Part shown: positions 10,721-20,770 of the stretch, piece after piece
Numbering within the stretch: the stretch's first letter is position 1
How the letters are laid out: every line of letters starts with the position of its first letter
NCBI GenBank assembly: GCA_002224055.1
Contig: AZLU01000040.1
Coordinates: 209,850 to 242,561, forward strand
Source of the DNA: Pezizomycotina sp. ARF18
Lineage: Eukaryota > Ascomycota
DNA: 32,712 nucleotides
Direction: 5' to 3'
Made by a program: the position numbers and the translations under genes
The notes under the pieces: model-generated
The model's database searches: none
Told to the model about the DNA's origin: nothing
Seen by the model: only the letters and a program-made list of their open reading frames with translations

Positions 10721-13212
10721 AAAAGGAGGTTAGCTTGGACGGTAGCCCGGGGCATAACCTACAGTGTTCGAAATGTCAGGTTGCATATGGGGGCCTGTTT
10801 TACTGAATGTACCCTATCGACTGGCTTTAAATATCACAGATAATCATCTTGATATTGCGAAACTTGACCCTGGCTAGAACTAGCTAGAATACTTCTGCAA
10901 AGCCTACTTATTAGTCCTAGAGTAGATCTCCTAGGCAATAACTAAGGGGCCGTATCACCACGTATCCAAAGCTCGTTGATTTCCTATACCGGCTAAAAAG
11001 GGTCTGATATAAGTGAAGATAAGAATAAACACCAACTTTCGGGCGTCCATCAAAGTACTTCCATCACGCTACTATCTATACAAGATGCAAACCAATAGGA
11101 GTTACACTACTATGTAGTGCAATTTTCTAATTTCAATAAACAAAGCTTGGATTACAAATTACCCCGTCTAGGGTTTGTAAGCTATCTCCCGTCTGTTTAG
11201 TACTACCTAGTGGATTTAGAAGGTTATTCATGAAGCCAGGTTTTTGTTTCACGATAGCCGTCGGACGATTAGGATTATATGCAGACCCTACGACCGACGT
11301 TCATAGGTACTCTACATACTGAACGCCTGGCAAGACAGCGTGCCTGAGGCCAATGGTGATTCACGCTCCTAGACTTGAACTTGAAGGAGGTTGTTGACCA
11401 CCTGAGTGATTTATTGCTCAAACGGTTTAGCACATTGATAGCAGCTCTCTCAGGTTCTATCCGGTAATATCCAACGAAATAAAAGCCAGATTTTGGGCCT
11501 CTTGTCATGGTTGAGAACCTTCAAGGGCAAAGTTAGTATGTAGGATTCTGCCATTCCATAAGAATTCTAGTAGTATTCCGCAAAGGATGTTATAGCCTAT
11601 TTTGTATTGGCAAGATTTCAGAGAATTCTCCTCCGCGTATCTCCTACCGAGCCATATTACTAGGCCTGGCTTGGGAAAGTTTGGCTATGTATCATTGTAT
11701 GACTATCTAGAGGTGCAAGCCTCCCATCTCTGTTAATTTCATGCAGGCCGATACCTGGCTCTGGAAATCGGATGCGATGTGGGACACTGGGACTCTATCG
11801 ATAAAAGGAGCTGCCTTCGCACTTGATCGTACCTTCAAACAAAATATATTGATTAACCAAGGGTGGATGGATACGAAAAAAGTTCACGTAAAACACGGAC
11901 TTATATGCCAGAGGAAACCGTGATACAGATTGCGAAAAATGCGCGTACGTGCTTGCCTTGGCGGTTGGTTCACAGGCAACACCTCAGGAAAGCACCGGCT
12001 CATTGTTGGACGCTTGGACATGTTTCGTGAAACGTAAAGTCATCGCGACAAGAACAAAGAACTTTCTAAGTATCTTGAATACGAAAGCTCAAACCTACGC
12101 GCCATAAATCTCCGCCTTCGACAAAGGCCCATCGCGGAGTGAAAAGGCTTCTTTGTACATATTCAAGTTTAAGTTCCTACCAACCCTGGAAGAGCTCTAA
12201 TGCAGTGAGCGCGTATGTTTATGTACGATCACCTCAAAGACTCGAAGGCAAAAAGGCTTGGAAAATTTATTTAATCACGCAATGTTCAAAACAAGGCCTA
12301 CATGCTACAGACCAATAGCTCAAATCAAACGAACATTCATGCTGTAGGCACAAGTCTGGTGCAAACACGATCCGGACTACGAACTTGACAGGTCCACCTA
12401 GCCTGTTATGTAGTGATGAGGAGGCATGATCTTCAATGAAAGCGCTCGTGAAATTAAACATTTATGCAGTACATGCAGGTGCCGTTTCAAGCAGTTGAAG
12501 CAAACAAAGTGCAGCGATAAGAACAACATCAAACATACACGTCAGGTTTCATCGCATAAACATTCTATGGAAAATTTTCATCATCCGGGAGTAATCACTT
12601 ATAACTAGTTACAGAAGTCCAGCTGTCTTTTAAGCACTTTCCAGAAAGGTTATGGATGACTTCCTCTGGTGCAGAACCAGATCACGATGCATTTAACCGG
12701 TGGATGATCTGCCTGAGTACAGGAAACCCAAACTTCGCCTAGATACTCATGTTTATGCGAGTCCCTCACCTGTCCAATAATAATCACGAATACCTGAGGA
12801 TCGTCTCACTTTCATACCGTAACGTAATTTCTGGCGATATTCTGGAAGGAAATCCGTGGGAAAAAGACGCAGACATGGAACCAGAGTATGAATATCGCCC
12901 GCTGTCTATGGGTGCCCCTTTTCTCAAGCCCCATTTGTCCTCTTACTGGACACCGGGATCCAACAAGTGGGACGGTAAACCCTACCTCAGCTTTATCAAC
13001 AAGGGTTCACGGAAACATAAGTGGTTAGCGTTGTGCTTCTAGCATGCCAATGATGACCTAAGGTTTGATGAGATGAAAGGAAAAGAAAAGAAGATGATGG
13101 CGGTGATTTTGGGAAACAGCTCTTACGAACGTTAGCCGATGGGAAGCAAACCTTCTCCATTTGACAGCAGGAGATACGTTTGCATAAACAGTCCGACGTT
13201 GAAGCCATTTTG
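10721..13212. other. 2.5-kb gene-poor region with RIP-like stretch
   Basis: No recognisable gene. Hand counts give TpA/ApT of 14/7 for 10861-10980 and 13/9 for 11161-11280, with (CpA+TpG)/(ApC+GpT) of 9/13 and 8/16. These values have the direction expected of repeat-induced point mutation, so a decayed transposon is possible, but no transposase or terminal repeat was found. A small inverted repeat CACTAC-TAT-GTAGTG is at 11105-11119. Open frames at 11741-11923 and 12749-13042 lack support. Confidence 0.45.
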
Positions 13213-13434
13213 ATATTTAAATTTGGTCTATCTCCCTTCCCGATTCTTCTTTTCCCTTCTCCATCCTGCATCCTCATCTTCGTTCTCTACAAGCCTTAGC
13301 TGCGAGCTTTCTCAGAAGCAAAAGCGTTTCCGCTCATTTACAACCTGTTCTCAGATCTCTCACATTCCTTTACCACATAAAGTCTTTACCCCCTCGCGAA
13401 AATTCACACTCTTTTCCCTCCCCATCATCTCACA
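13213..13434 (+). promoter_or_regulatory. Core promoter and pyrimidine-rich leader of the rhodanese-like gene
   Basis: ATATTTAAAT at 13213-13222 is a TATA-like element. It is followed by about 200 nt dominated by C and T, leading to the ATG at 13435. Long CT-rich leaders are common at well-expressed genes of filamentous ascomycetes. Confidence 0.5.
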
Positions 13435-14175
13435 ATGCATTACTCAAGCTTCACCGCCATCGTTACCATCCTCGCCGCTTCAGTCTCGAGCGTCATGGCT
13501 GTTTGGCCTCTACAGCCAACTGACAAGCTCGTATCCTACGTGCGCCACAAGTTCGAGCACGACACCAACCACAACCCCGCTGTTTCGTCACCGACGAGGA
13601 GGCCCTCGGCCGCTACATGCACCAGGACGACTGCGAGCCCTACGTCATCGTCGATCTCCGCAAGGCTAAAGATTTCAACGACTACGAAGGACACATCCGG
13701 GGCGCCATCAACGTTCCTGTCGATGGCTGGTTCTCTGGAATCAGGGCTTCGGACCTCGCCCACCGCATCTCTCACGGTTACGTTCCTAAGGAGCTCGACA
13801 ACGACCACGTCCGCAAGGCCAAGTACGTCATCTTCCAGCCATGGACACCACCCGCCAAACTGAACCCATCGCTGCCGCATACTTCAACCGCATCGCGAAT
13901 ACTCTCCCCGAACAGCAGGTTGTTATCATGAGGTCTGAGTATGAGGACTTCAGGAAGGACCGCGCCAACAAGAACCTTATCGAGACCACTCCCGAGCTGC
14001 CGGCCACATGAACTTCGCCGACCGCGTCAAGGAGGGTGTTAAGCACATGTTCGGCAAGGGTATGCAAGACATGGCCAACAAGGTCCAGCAGCGTGACCTC
14101 AAGGCCAACCGCCGTGCTATCGTTGATGCCCACCGGGCTAGAACGTCTAGAATATCTGGACGTTTGATAGCATAG
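13435..14175 (+). CDS. Secreted rhodanese-like domain protein lacking the catalytic cysteine
   Basis: The ATG at 13435 opens a signal peptide (MHYSSFTAIVTILAASVSSV, cleavage probably near MAVW), so the product enters the secretory pathway. After a break in the T-run at 13583-13585 the frame gives a rhodanese fold: FVTDEEALGRYMHQDDCEPY, DLRKAKDFNDYEGHIRGAIN, then NVPVDGWF. The active-site strand reads KYVIFQ followed by MDTTRQTEPIAAAYFNR. The sulfur-accepting Cys expected after VIF is absent: the break lies here (CC 13839-13840), but adding any one base gives no Cys codon. Third break at GG 14002-14003, then HMNFADRVKEGVKHMFGKGM and a basic tail to TAG 14173-14175. About 247 aa, no intron. Sulfurtransferase activity is therefore unlikely; a binding or structural role is possible. 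Confidence 0.75.
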
Positions 14176-14787
14176 CACTTTTGTTTTTGTTTATAACGCT
14201 TATGGAAAACTTGTACTATACGGTATAGCTTGTAGTTTTATGATAAAAAAAAGGATATCATGGATCATAGACAGAGGATGATATAGCCCTCTTCCATTCA
14301 TTTATAAATACCCCCAAAACCCCAAAAGTACTGTATTTTTAGATAGACCCACTCATTGGATAGATATTTCGTATTCTCAATACTAATTAACGACTTCATC
14401 GAAGATCATATTATAACAAATCTATTCAATTCAGTGAACCTTTCTTCGTGATCTAGTAAAGTCAGCAATCAGCGGCCAGTATATCGTGAGTTTTGATCGT
14501 GACCACAAGTAATTTTTACCACCTTCCCGTTCTAGCGGTGTGACATTAAATCTATAGCTGTCTTGTAATATAGGCAGAATCCGGTCTTACAATATTTCAT
14601 ATAGAGGAGCTTTTCGTCGGTGAACAGCTAGGACACTGGGAACCATGTCTGCCTGCCGTTTAATGGGACCCTGATCCTTGATCGCCTAATTTCTCCTTCT
14701 GCATTCACGGATAAGTGCCAGGTTCAGCGAATGATCGACTATCGAACTGCGAAGAATTCCGATGTGAATGGGAGTTTTCGCAGGTTC
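14176..14787. other. Intergenic region
   Basis: AT-rich downstream region of the rhodanese-like gene and upstream region of the GH92 gene. A run of eight A is at 14244-14251. No gene or RNA seen. Confidence 0.4.
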
Positions 14788-14794
14788 TATATAA
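14788..14794 (+). promoter_or_regulatory. TATA box of the GH92 gene
   Basis: TATATAA lies 68 bp before the ATG at 14862, a normal distance for a fungal core promoter. Confidence 0.5.
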
Positions 14795-14861
14795 TTGAGG
14801 GGTCGCATTGTAGATTACATCTAATATCGGGGCTCCGTTGCATATTAAATGATATCTCAGC

Positions 14862-17266
14862 ATGGCTAACCGGAGTTGTTCAGTATTCATCTCGGTCATC
14901 GTCGTGATCCTGCATTTTCCCATAACCCTCGCGGCGTTTGGTTTCGACCCTCTTCAGTTCGTCAACCCTCTTATTGGCTCCGATAACGGTGGCAATGTCT
15001 TTGCGGGCGTTTCCCTCCCTTACGGCCTCGCTAAAGCCGTAGCGGACGTCGACGGCCAGAACACTGGCGGTTTCTCAACGGACGGCAGCAACGTCACCGG
15101 CTTCAGCGCCTTACACGACTCCGGAACTGGCGGAAACCCTAGCCTTGGCAACTTCCCCTTGTTCCCACAAGTATGCCCCGACGAGAACGATGTAAACAGT
15201 TGCAAATTCCGCATCGGTGATAGGAAAGTCGGATACGTGCAAAACACCGTGGTCGCGAAACCGGGGTACTTCGGATTGATGTTGAATAATGGGGTGAAGG
15301 CGGATATGACGGTCGCGCATAAGACCGCGCTTATGAGATTTACGTTTCCTGCTGGTGGAGTCCACTTATTCTCCTCGATTTGACGGATTTATGGGCGAGC
15401 AGGCAGAATGCGTCTATTAGCGCCGATGATAGCGGTAGGATGAAGGGTAATGGGACGTTCTTGCCGAGCTTCGGCGCGGGGTCGTACGTTGCGCACTTTT
15501 GCGTGGATTTCTTTGGCGCGAAGGTACGCGATAATGGTATCTGGGTTAATAATCGGGCGGGCACGGAGCCGAAGACGATGTACGTGACCAGGGTTTCAAT
15601 TTATTCTACCTTGAAGCTGGCGGGTGGGCCAGGTTTAAAGAGATCGTGGATCAGACCGTCACTGCAAGAATAGGGCTGAGCTTCGTCAGTTCCGATCAGG
15701 CGTGTCGGAACGCAGAGAAGGAGATACCAGACCCGCTGAATTCCTTCGATGGGTTGGTTAGAGCGGCGGAAGAAGCCTGGAAGGACAAACTAAGTCCTGT
15801 GACGATAAAACCGGGCGGCGCGAGTAAGGATTTGCAGGTAAGCTTCTATAGCGGACTTTACCGCAGCATGCTGTCACCGCAGAATTATACCGGCGAGAAC
15901 CCTCGTTGGGATAGTGGGATTCCGTATTTTGATTCATTCTATTGGTAAGTCTAGACCTCTCCTTCCCATACAATTCCTACTTTCTAATTGTGCGAAACTT
16001 TGGAAGTATCTGGGATTCATTCCGCGTTCAGCACCCGCTCCTTACGATCATCGATCCGGAAGCACAACGGCAGATGATCGCCTCGCTTCTAGACATGTAC
16101 AAGCACGAGGGCTGGCTTCCCGACTGCCACATGTCCTTTTGCAACGGCTGGACGCAGGGTGGTAGTAATGCCGACGTTGTGTTAGTTGATGCGTATGTGA
16201 AGAACCTGACGCATGGGATCGACTGGAACTTTGCATTGGAGGCCATCGTTAACGACGCTGAAAATGAGCCGCTGGAGTGGAGTAAACACGGGCGCGGCGG
16301 CCTTCAGAGCTGGAAGACGCTGGACTACATTCCATATCTGGACTTCGATCCGCACGGGTTCGGTACAAATTCGAGAAGCATAAGTCGGACGCTAGAGTAT
16401 TCGTACAACGATTTCTGCCTCGCGACGCTCGCGGATCGGCTAGGGAAGTCGGACATGTACTCAAAGTATATGAAGAGAAGCATGAACTGGCAGCACCTCT
16501 GGAAAAAAGATCAAACAAGCGTAATCCACGGAAGAGATAGCGGCTTTAAAGGATTCTTTCAGCCGAAGTACGCGAATAGGACATGGGATACCAAGACCCC
16601 ATCGCGTGCTCTGCGCTGGCGGGCTTTTGCTCGCTAACGACGAATCCCAGTGAGACTTTCGAGGCGAGTATTTGGCAGTACCAGTTTTCATACCGCACTC
16701 GATCTCGTCGTTGATAGCTTTCAGCGGTGGGACGATGCCTTCGTGAAACGGCTGGACTTTTTCCACACGGTCGGACTGGCGGATATATCGAATGAGCCAG
16801 TCTTTTTGACGGTTTACTTGTATCACCACGCAGGTCGGCCTGGGCTGTCTGCGAAGCGTATTCATGATTATGTTCCACATTCTTTCAATAATTCTAACGA
16901 CGGCTTGCCTGGTAACGATGATTCTGGCGCTATGGGAGCGTTTTTGTTCTTCAGTATGACGGGACTTTTTCCTGTAGCCGGGCAAGATGTTTACCTCATA
17001 ACGCCGCCGTTCTTTCAGGAGATCAATATTACTAGTCCGTTGACGGGCAAGACGGCGGCGATCAGAAGCAAAAACTTTGATGCGAGTTATAAGAGTTTAT
17101 ATATACAGAGTGTAACAATAAATGGGAAGAGCTGGACGAAGAATTGGATTGGACATGAGTTCTTCACAGGTGGTTGGACTATAGAACTTGTGTTAGGGAC
17201 AAAGAGTCTGATTGGGGCACGAAGGAGGATGATAGGCCGCCGAGCTTGACCGGTGATATGCGTTAA
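14862..17266 (+). CDS. Glycoside hydrolase family 92 alpha-mannosidase, secreted
   Basis: GH92 enzymes are calcium-dependent exo-acting alpha-mannosidases that trim mannosides such as N-glycans. The ATG at 14862 begins a signal peptide (hydrophobic VFISVIVVILHFPITLA). The family start follows: FVNPLIGSDNGGNVFAGVSL and ALHDSGTGGNPSLGNFPLF. Further marks are GTFLPSFGAGSY, CNGWTQGGSNADVVLVDAYV, NDAENEPLEWSKHGRGG, SISRTLEYSYNDFCLATLA (the family acid Glu is probably here), KYANRTW and LPGNDDSGAMGAF (likely catalytic/calcium Asp pair), then LYIQSVTINGKSWTKNWIGH. One intron, 15945-16006 (GTAAGT..AAG), restores F-Y-C-I-W-D-S-F. Six breaks, each repaired by one added base: CC 15362-15363, GGG 15591-15593, GGG 16585-16587, TTTT 16685-16688, 16733-16734 and GGG 17196-17198. 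The stop is TAA 17264-17266. About 780 aa, full family length with catalytic motifs intact. Confidence 0.92.
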
Positions 17267-17780
17267 GCATTGATCAAACTTATATAATAACTAGTAACAT
17301 CATTTACGAGTGGAAGATGAGTTGGCGGTGAAAGGACATCATGGAAATCGGCAGCGTGTCGTGTTATAGTCTCTACTAAAGATTATAGTGCGAAAACGAG
17401 AGAAAATGTAGCGAAATGAAACAAGTAGCGATATCTCTCACTCATACAGCAACCCCGGCTGAGGCCGCCTCCTCACGCTCACCCCCTCTCCCCAGGCCCA
17501 GTCATAACGCAAACCGTCCTATTCCCGGCATTCTCATCCACCACGAATTGTACCCCTTCTATCCTCTCCGGTACCGCATTCACGTCACCGGTACTAACCC
17601 TGAACCTCCCCTCAGTTCCGCAGTCTAGTCTCGTCGTGCAGAGTGCCCACACCCAAAATGACGGTCGTGTATATAAAGGGGACCTTCTCCCACTTAGCTA
17701 GTTCTTAGTTTAGCAGACCAGATTAATTCCATTTTTCATCCATGATAGTGGTAGTTGCTTTTCATAGCGACTGCGTCACA
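17267..17780. other. Intergenic region between convergent genes, with an orphan TATA-like site
   Basis: Spacer between the GH92 gene and the end of the membrane-protein gene on the other strand. TATATAAAGG at 17670-17679 is a good TATA match on the plus strand, but no plus-strand gene follows it, so it may be chance or mark an unseen non-coding transcript. Confidence 0.4.
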
Positions 17781-19552
17781 CTACGACACTAGCACGAGCG
17801 TACTAACGGGATCCAGCATGTTACACACCAAGACATAGCTGCTCGAGCTCGCCATATAGAATAGCCAGATCCCTGCTGATATACTCAGCGACATTATAAC
17901 CGCCAGTAGTGCTGCTTGTAATGATGCCAGTGAGCCTTGCCCGAAGAGGCCGGAGTATACTTGTACGCCGAGTGGTGTTTGGGGGAATAATGACCCGTTG
18001 CTGGGCCGGATGAGGGTGTAACTGGAGAAAAGGACGAAGAAGGTAGTTGTGAAGCTTGAGCGGAGGACTTTCGATATTGAGATTGCGGCAGCGGCGCGTC
18101 CGCGACGGACGAGAGGTCTTCGTAGCGGAGAATGTCGGGGAGGGAGGAGCGGATTACTTCTTGGACTATAGCGTCGGAGACTGATTTCAGGACGGTGGTG
18201 GATGCGTTGTTGCGAACGAGAGAGAATTCGGAGCCTGAGACGGGACAGTACCATCCCATCGCGTTGTTTCGGGACCTGTATACGTCCCACTTGAGACCAG
18301 TGATGTTGTACGTACAGCTCGCGGTCCAGTCTTTTATATTTGCGGAGGCGAGCGGTATAATGCAAGTTCCATCTGGGACATCCTTTGAACTACTCTGGTT
18401 GCCAGCCTTGCTCAGACTATCGTTCGCGAGAAATATGCTGCAGCCGTATTGCGGGCTCAAGCCCGCGGTCTGTATTCGCGATACGACGTCTGAGCAGTCG
18501 GGGCAATTTGAGTATAATCTGTCGGTCAAAAGATTCTCGACTTCCAAGATCGTCGCATCGGGCCAAGGCCCGGCGGGAGGTGCACCGTTGCTCCAGGATG
18601 TCTTACCCGGACCAGAGTAAATACTGAACCGCGGTACCTATCTGGATAGATACAAAGCCACGGTCGGGTTGGCGGCGTATGTGGCAGCTCTAAAATAGGA
18701 TGGTATACTAACGTTCATCTTCAGTGGCGATAGTTCATCAGTTATGGAAGATATGTTAATATTTGAGTATGCGTTGACGGCATGTAGTAGCGCGTTTTCG
18801 TCGAAAGTGGGATGTTCTGGTACGCCCACAAGAATTCTATTGGCGTGTACGGTGCCCAGTCTTGACTTAACAGCGGCACGACGAGTGCGTTTGCGAATGT
18901 GAGCGGGATCGACCACGCCTCTAGTTCCGGATCTGACCCCATCCAGCTTTTCAGCCCATCTTGAGAGAACAGACTCCGGCCTAGTACGGCGTTGTAAAGC
19001 TTCAAGCTACTGATCTTAATCCTCGTACCCCGCCCGACCTTCCACCGCAAGTACACAGTTATCGCCTGGACGATCGGTAAGCTCAGACAACCCGCGATGA
19101 CATTGCCGATTACAGTGAGACATGAGGATACGGAACTAGGATACTTTTGCCCGAAGTGCCAGGTCAAATACCCAAAGTTCGGGACATGATTGAAGCCACC
19201 GAGGCCGATGACGATGATGAATACCGACCCGACGACGCCGCCTATGAGCGCGATAACGGTTATCGGGTCGAAGGTTCCAGTGGATGTTAAGGCGTGTAAT
19301 GATTTGCGAACGCGGTATTGGCGCTGGCCTTCGCTATAGATTAGGCCGACAAGCTCGTGCGAGTGGTTGCGCTTGTGGGCGTGATCGTACTCGTACGAGC
19401 CGTCGTTGATGTCTGTTTGAGCGGGACGAAGCGGGTTAGGTGTGTTTGTTGATCTTGTTTTTCGGTAGATTCGCGCATTATGTTAGTTGCGCTCGAAGGG
19501 GTGTCCGAAGACTGGGCGCCAGAGCGCTGAGGAATTCCTCAACGTCATCCAT
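17781..19552 (-). CDS. Unrecognised multi-pass membrane protein with Cys-containing extracellular domain
   Basis: I do not recognise the family. The proposed ATG is at 19552 (MDDVEEFLSALAPSLRTP). After one or two shifts comes a charged stretch (DINDGSYEYDHAHKRNH, GQRQYRVRKSLHAL), then a membrane helix ITVIALIGGVVGSVFIIVIG, a second near SCLTVIGNVIAGCLSLPIV, and a possible third in IPLTFANALVVPLL. A conserved-looking segment follows: QDWAPYTPIEFLWAYQNIP. A long hydrophilic part has YSNCPDCSDVV and CPVSGSEFSLVRNNASTTV with several Asn-x-Ser/Thr sites, suggesting a glycosylated outer domain. The C-terminus has helices around FTTTFFVLFSSYTLI and LLAVIMSLSISAGIWLFYM. Frame breaks occur near 18805, at an in-frame TAG 18638-18640 and near 18090, plus one or two near the start. 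Stop at 17781. About 590 aa. Confidence 0.6.
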
Positions 19553-19687
19553 GTTGAGGGTGGTAATATAATGAATGATAGTTACTGCTTCGCAGCGATC
19601 TCAACGGTGAGGCAAGCCTGGAAAGTACTAAAGCTTACGCAGATGATGATCTATTGACGTGCCAAACATCACGGAAGTCTCTTGTTT

Positions 19688-19705
19688 AGGAGGAGGAGGA
19701 GGAGG
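19688..19705. repeat. (AGG)6 microsatellite
   Basis: Six AGG units in tandem. They lie between the TATA box and the proposed start of the membrane-protein gene, so on its sense strand they form a CCT run in the leader. Confidence 0.8.
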
Positions 19706-19751
19706 GCCATTTGTATTGCCACATAATAGCAACGAATGGTCCATACGCCTT

Positions 19752-19762
19752 CTTTATATAAG
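19752..19762 (-). promoter_or_regulatory. TATA box of the membrane-protein gene
   Basis: Minus-strand CTTATATAAAG lies 200 bp upstream of the proposed ATG at 19552, a plausible core promoter that supports transcription of that gene on the minus strand. Confidence 0.45.
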
Positions 19763-20770
19763 TAACATATCTAACCAGTGTACAGACAAAATTCTTAAAT
19801 GGACATTCCCGTCTTTCTACCCCTCTCTCGTTGTGAAATCACTAGCCGTAAGGTCTATATCCGGACAGCGAGTCTACTGAGCAGAGCCGTCAAAGTATAA
19901 GGCTTGGATGCAGCTAAATGCAGCTCAACCCTCAGAAAGGGAAAAAAGTGGGGCCTACCAAGAATGCTGGGTTGTCAGCGACTTGCAGATTCCGAAGGGT
20001 CAGGCAGCGGGGTCTGGCCAATCGGTACTGCAGCTCGCAACTTAGGCCTCTCAGAACGCCCAGAGATTGTGCAACTATTCACCGCTTGGGAGGATTTTGC
20101 CGTTCAGTCCAGTGCCCCGATTGGAACTAGCTCAGGGCACGGCCCGCCGCGTTTTTCAATGACCAACGATGGCATGTCTTATTTTAGAAACATTGCGCTT
20201 TCAAGCCTGTGGCGGTATTCGGTCCGGGTCTAAAAATATTGCAAATTAGGAGACATAGGACGATATGCAGAGACCTCAAGCCCGGCACCTGCTTTGAAGT
20301 TCATTACATCTGGTTTGTTAGCCACCTGCGAAATAGTATGGATCTGATCTTTTTACGCAAGTTTCCCTTGCTGAAAATATCTCGGCATCCGATCCAGGTA
20401 AACCCCCTCTGTATTACATAGTATTGCGTTCTAGTAATCTTGTCGTCTATAGTCAGAGTACTCTGATGTTTCTTTAAGATACCTATATTCCCCGGAATAT
20501 CACTTAAATGGAAGAGGCCTCGGGGAAGGAAATTTACTACAAAAATTATAAGATCATTGTTCCATATAGCTGAGATACTAGATGCCTTGACAACGAACAT
20601 CCTCCTTTGTATGGTACTACCATATGGTATCGTAACCGAAACGGCAAAATACAGGTAGAACTTCATTTATAAAATTATATAATAAGAGAATTGAAGGGTA
20701 TTAGAGATAACATCAATAAGTTTACAGAAAATAACAACCTCTTCCTATCTGATCATCGACCCAGGCCTGC
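19763..20770. other. Intergenic region
   Basis: Open frames at 19904-20233 (+) and 20304-20666 (-) show no family motif, and the second is AT-rich. Nothing supported. Confidence 0.4.

Noticed and set aside
12749-13042. 97-codon open frame on the plus strand upstream of the rhodanese-like gene
   Set aside because: No motif, no promoter features of its own, and no frame continuation on either side.
16461-16985. 174-codon open frame on the minus strand
   Set aside because: Lies wholly opposite GH92 coding sequence.
18132-18620. 162-codon open frame on the plus strand
   Set aside because: Antisense of the polar domain of the membrane protein at 17781-19552; the minus-strand reading has helices and Cys motifs.
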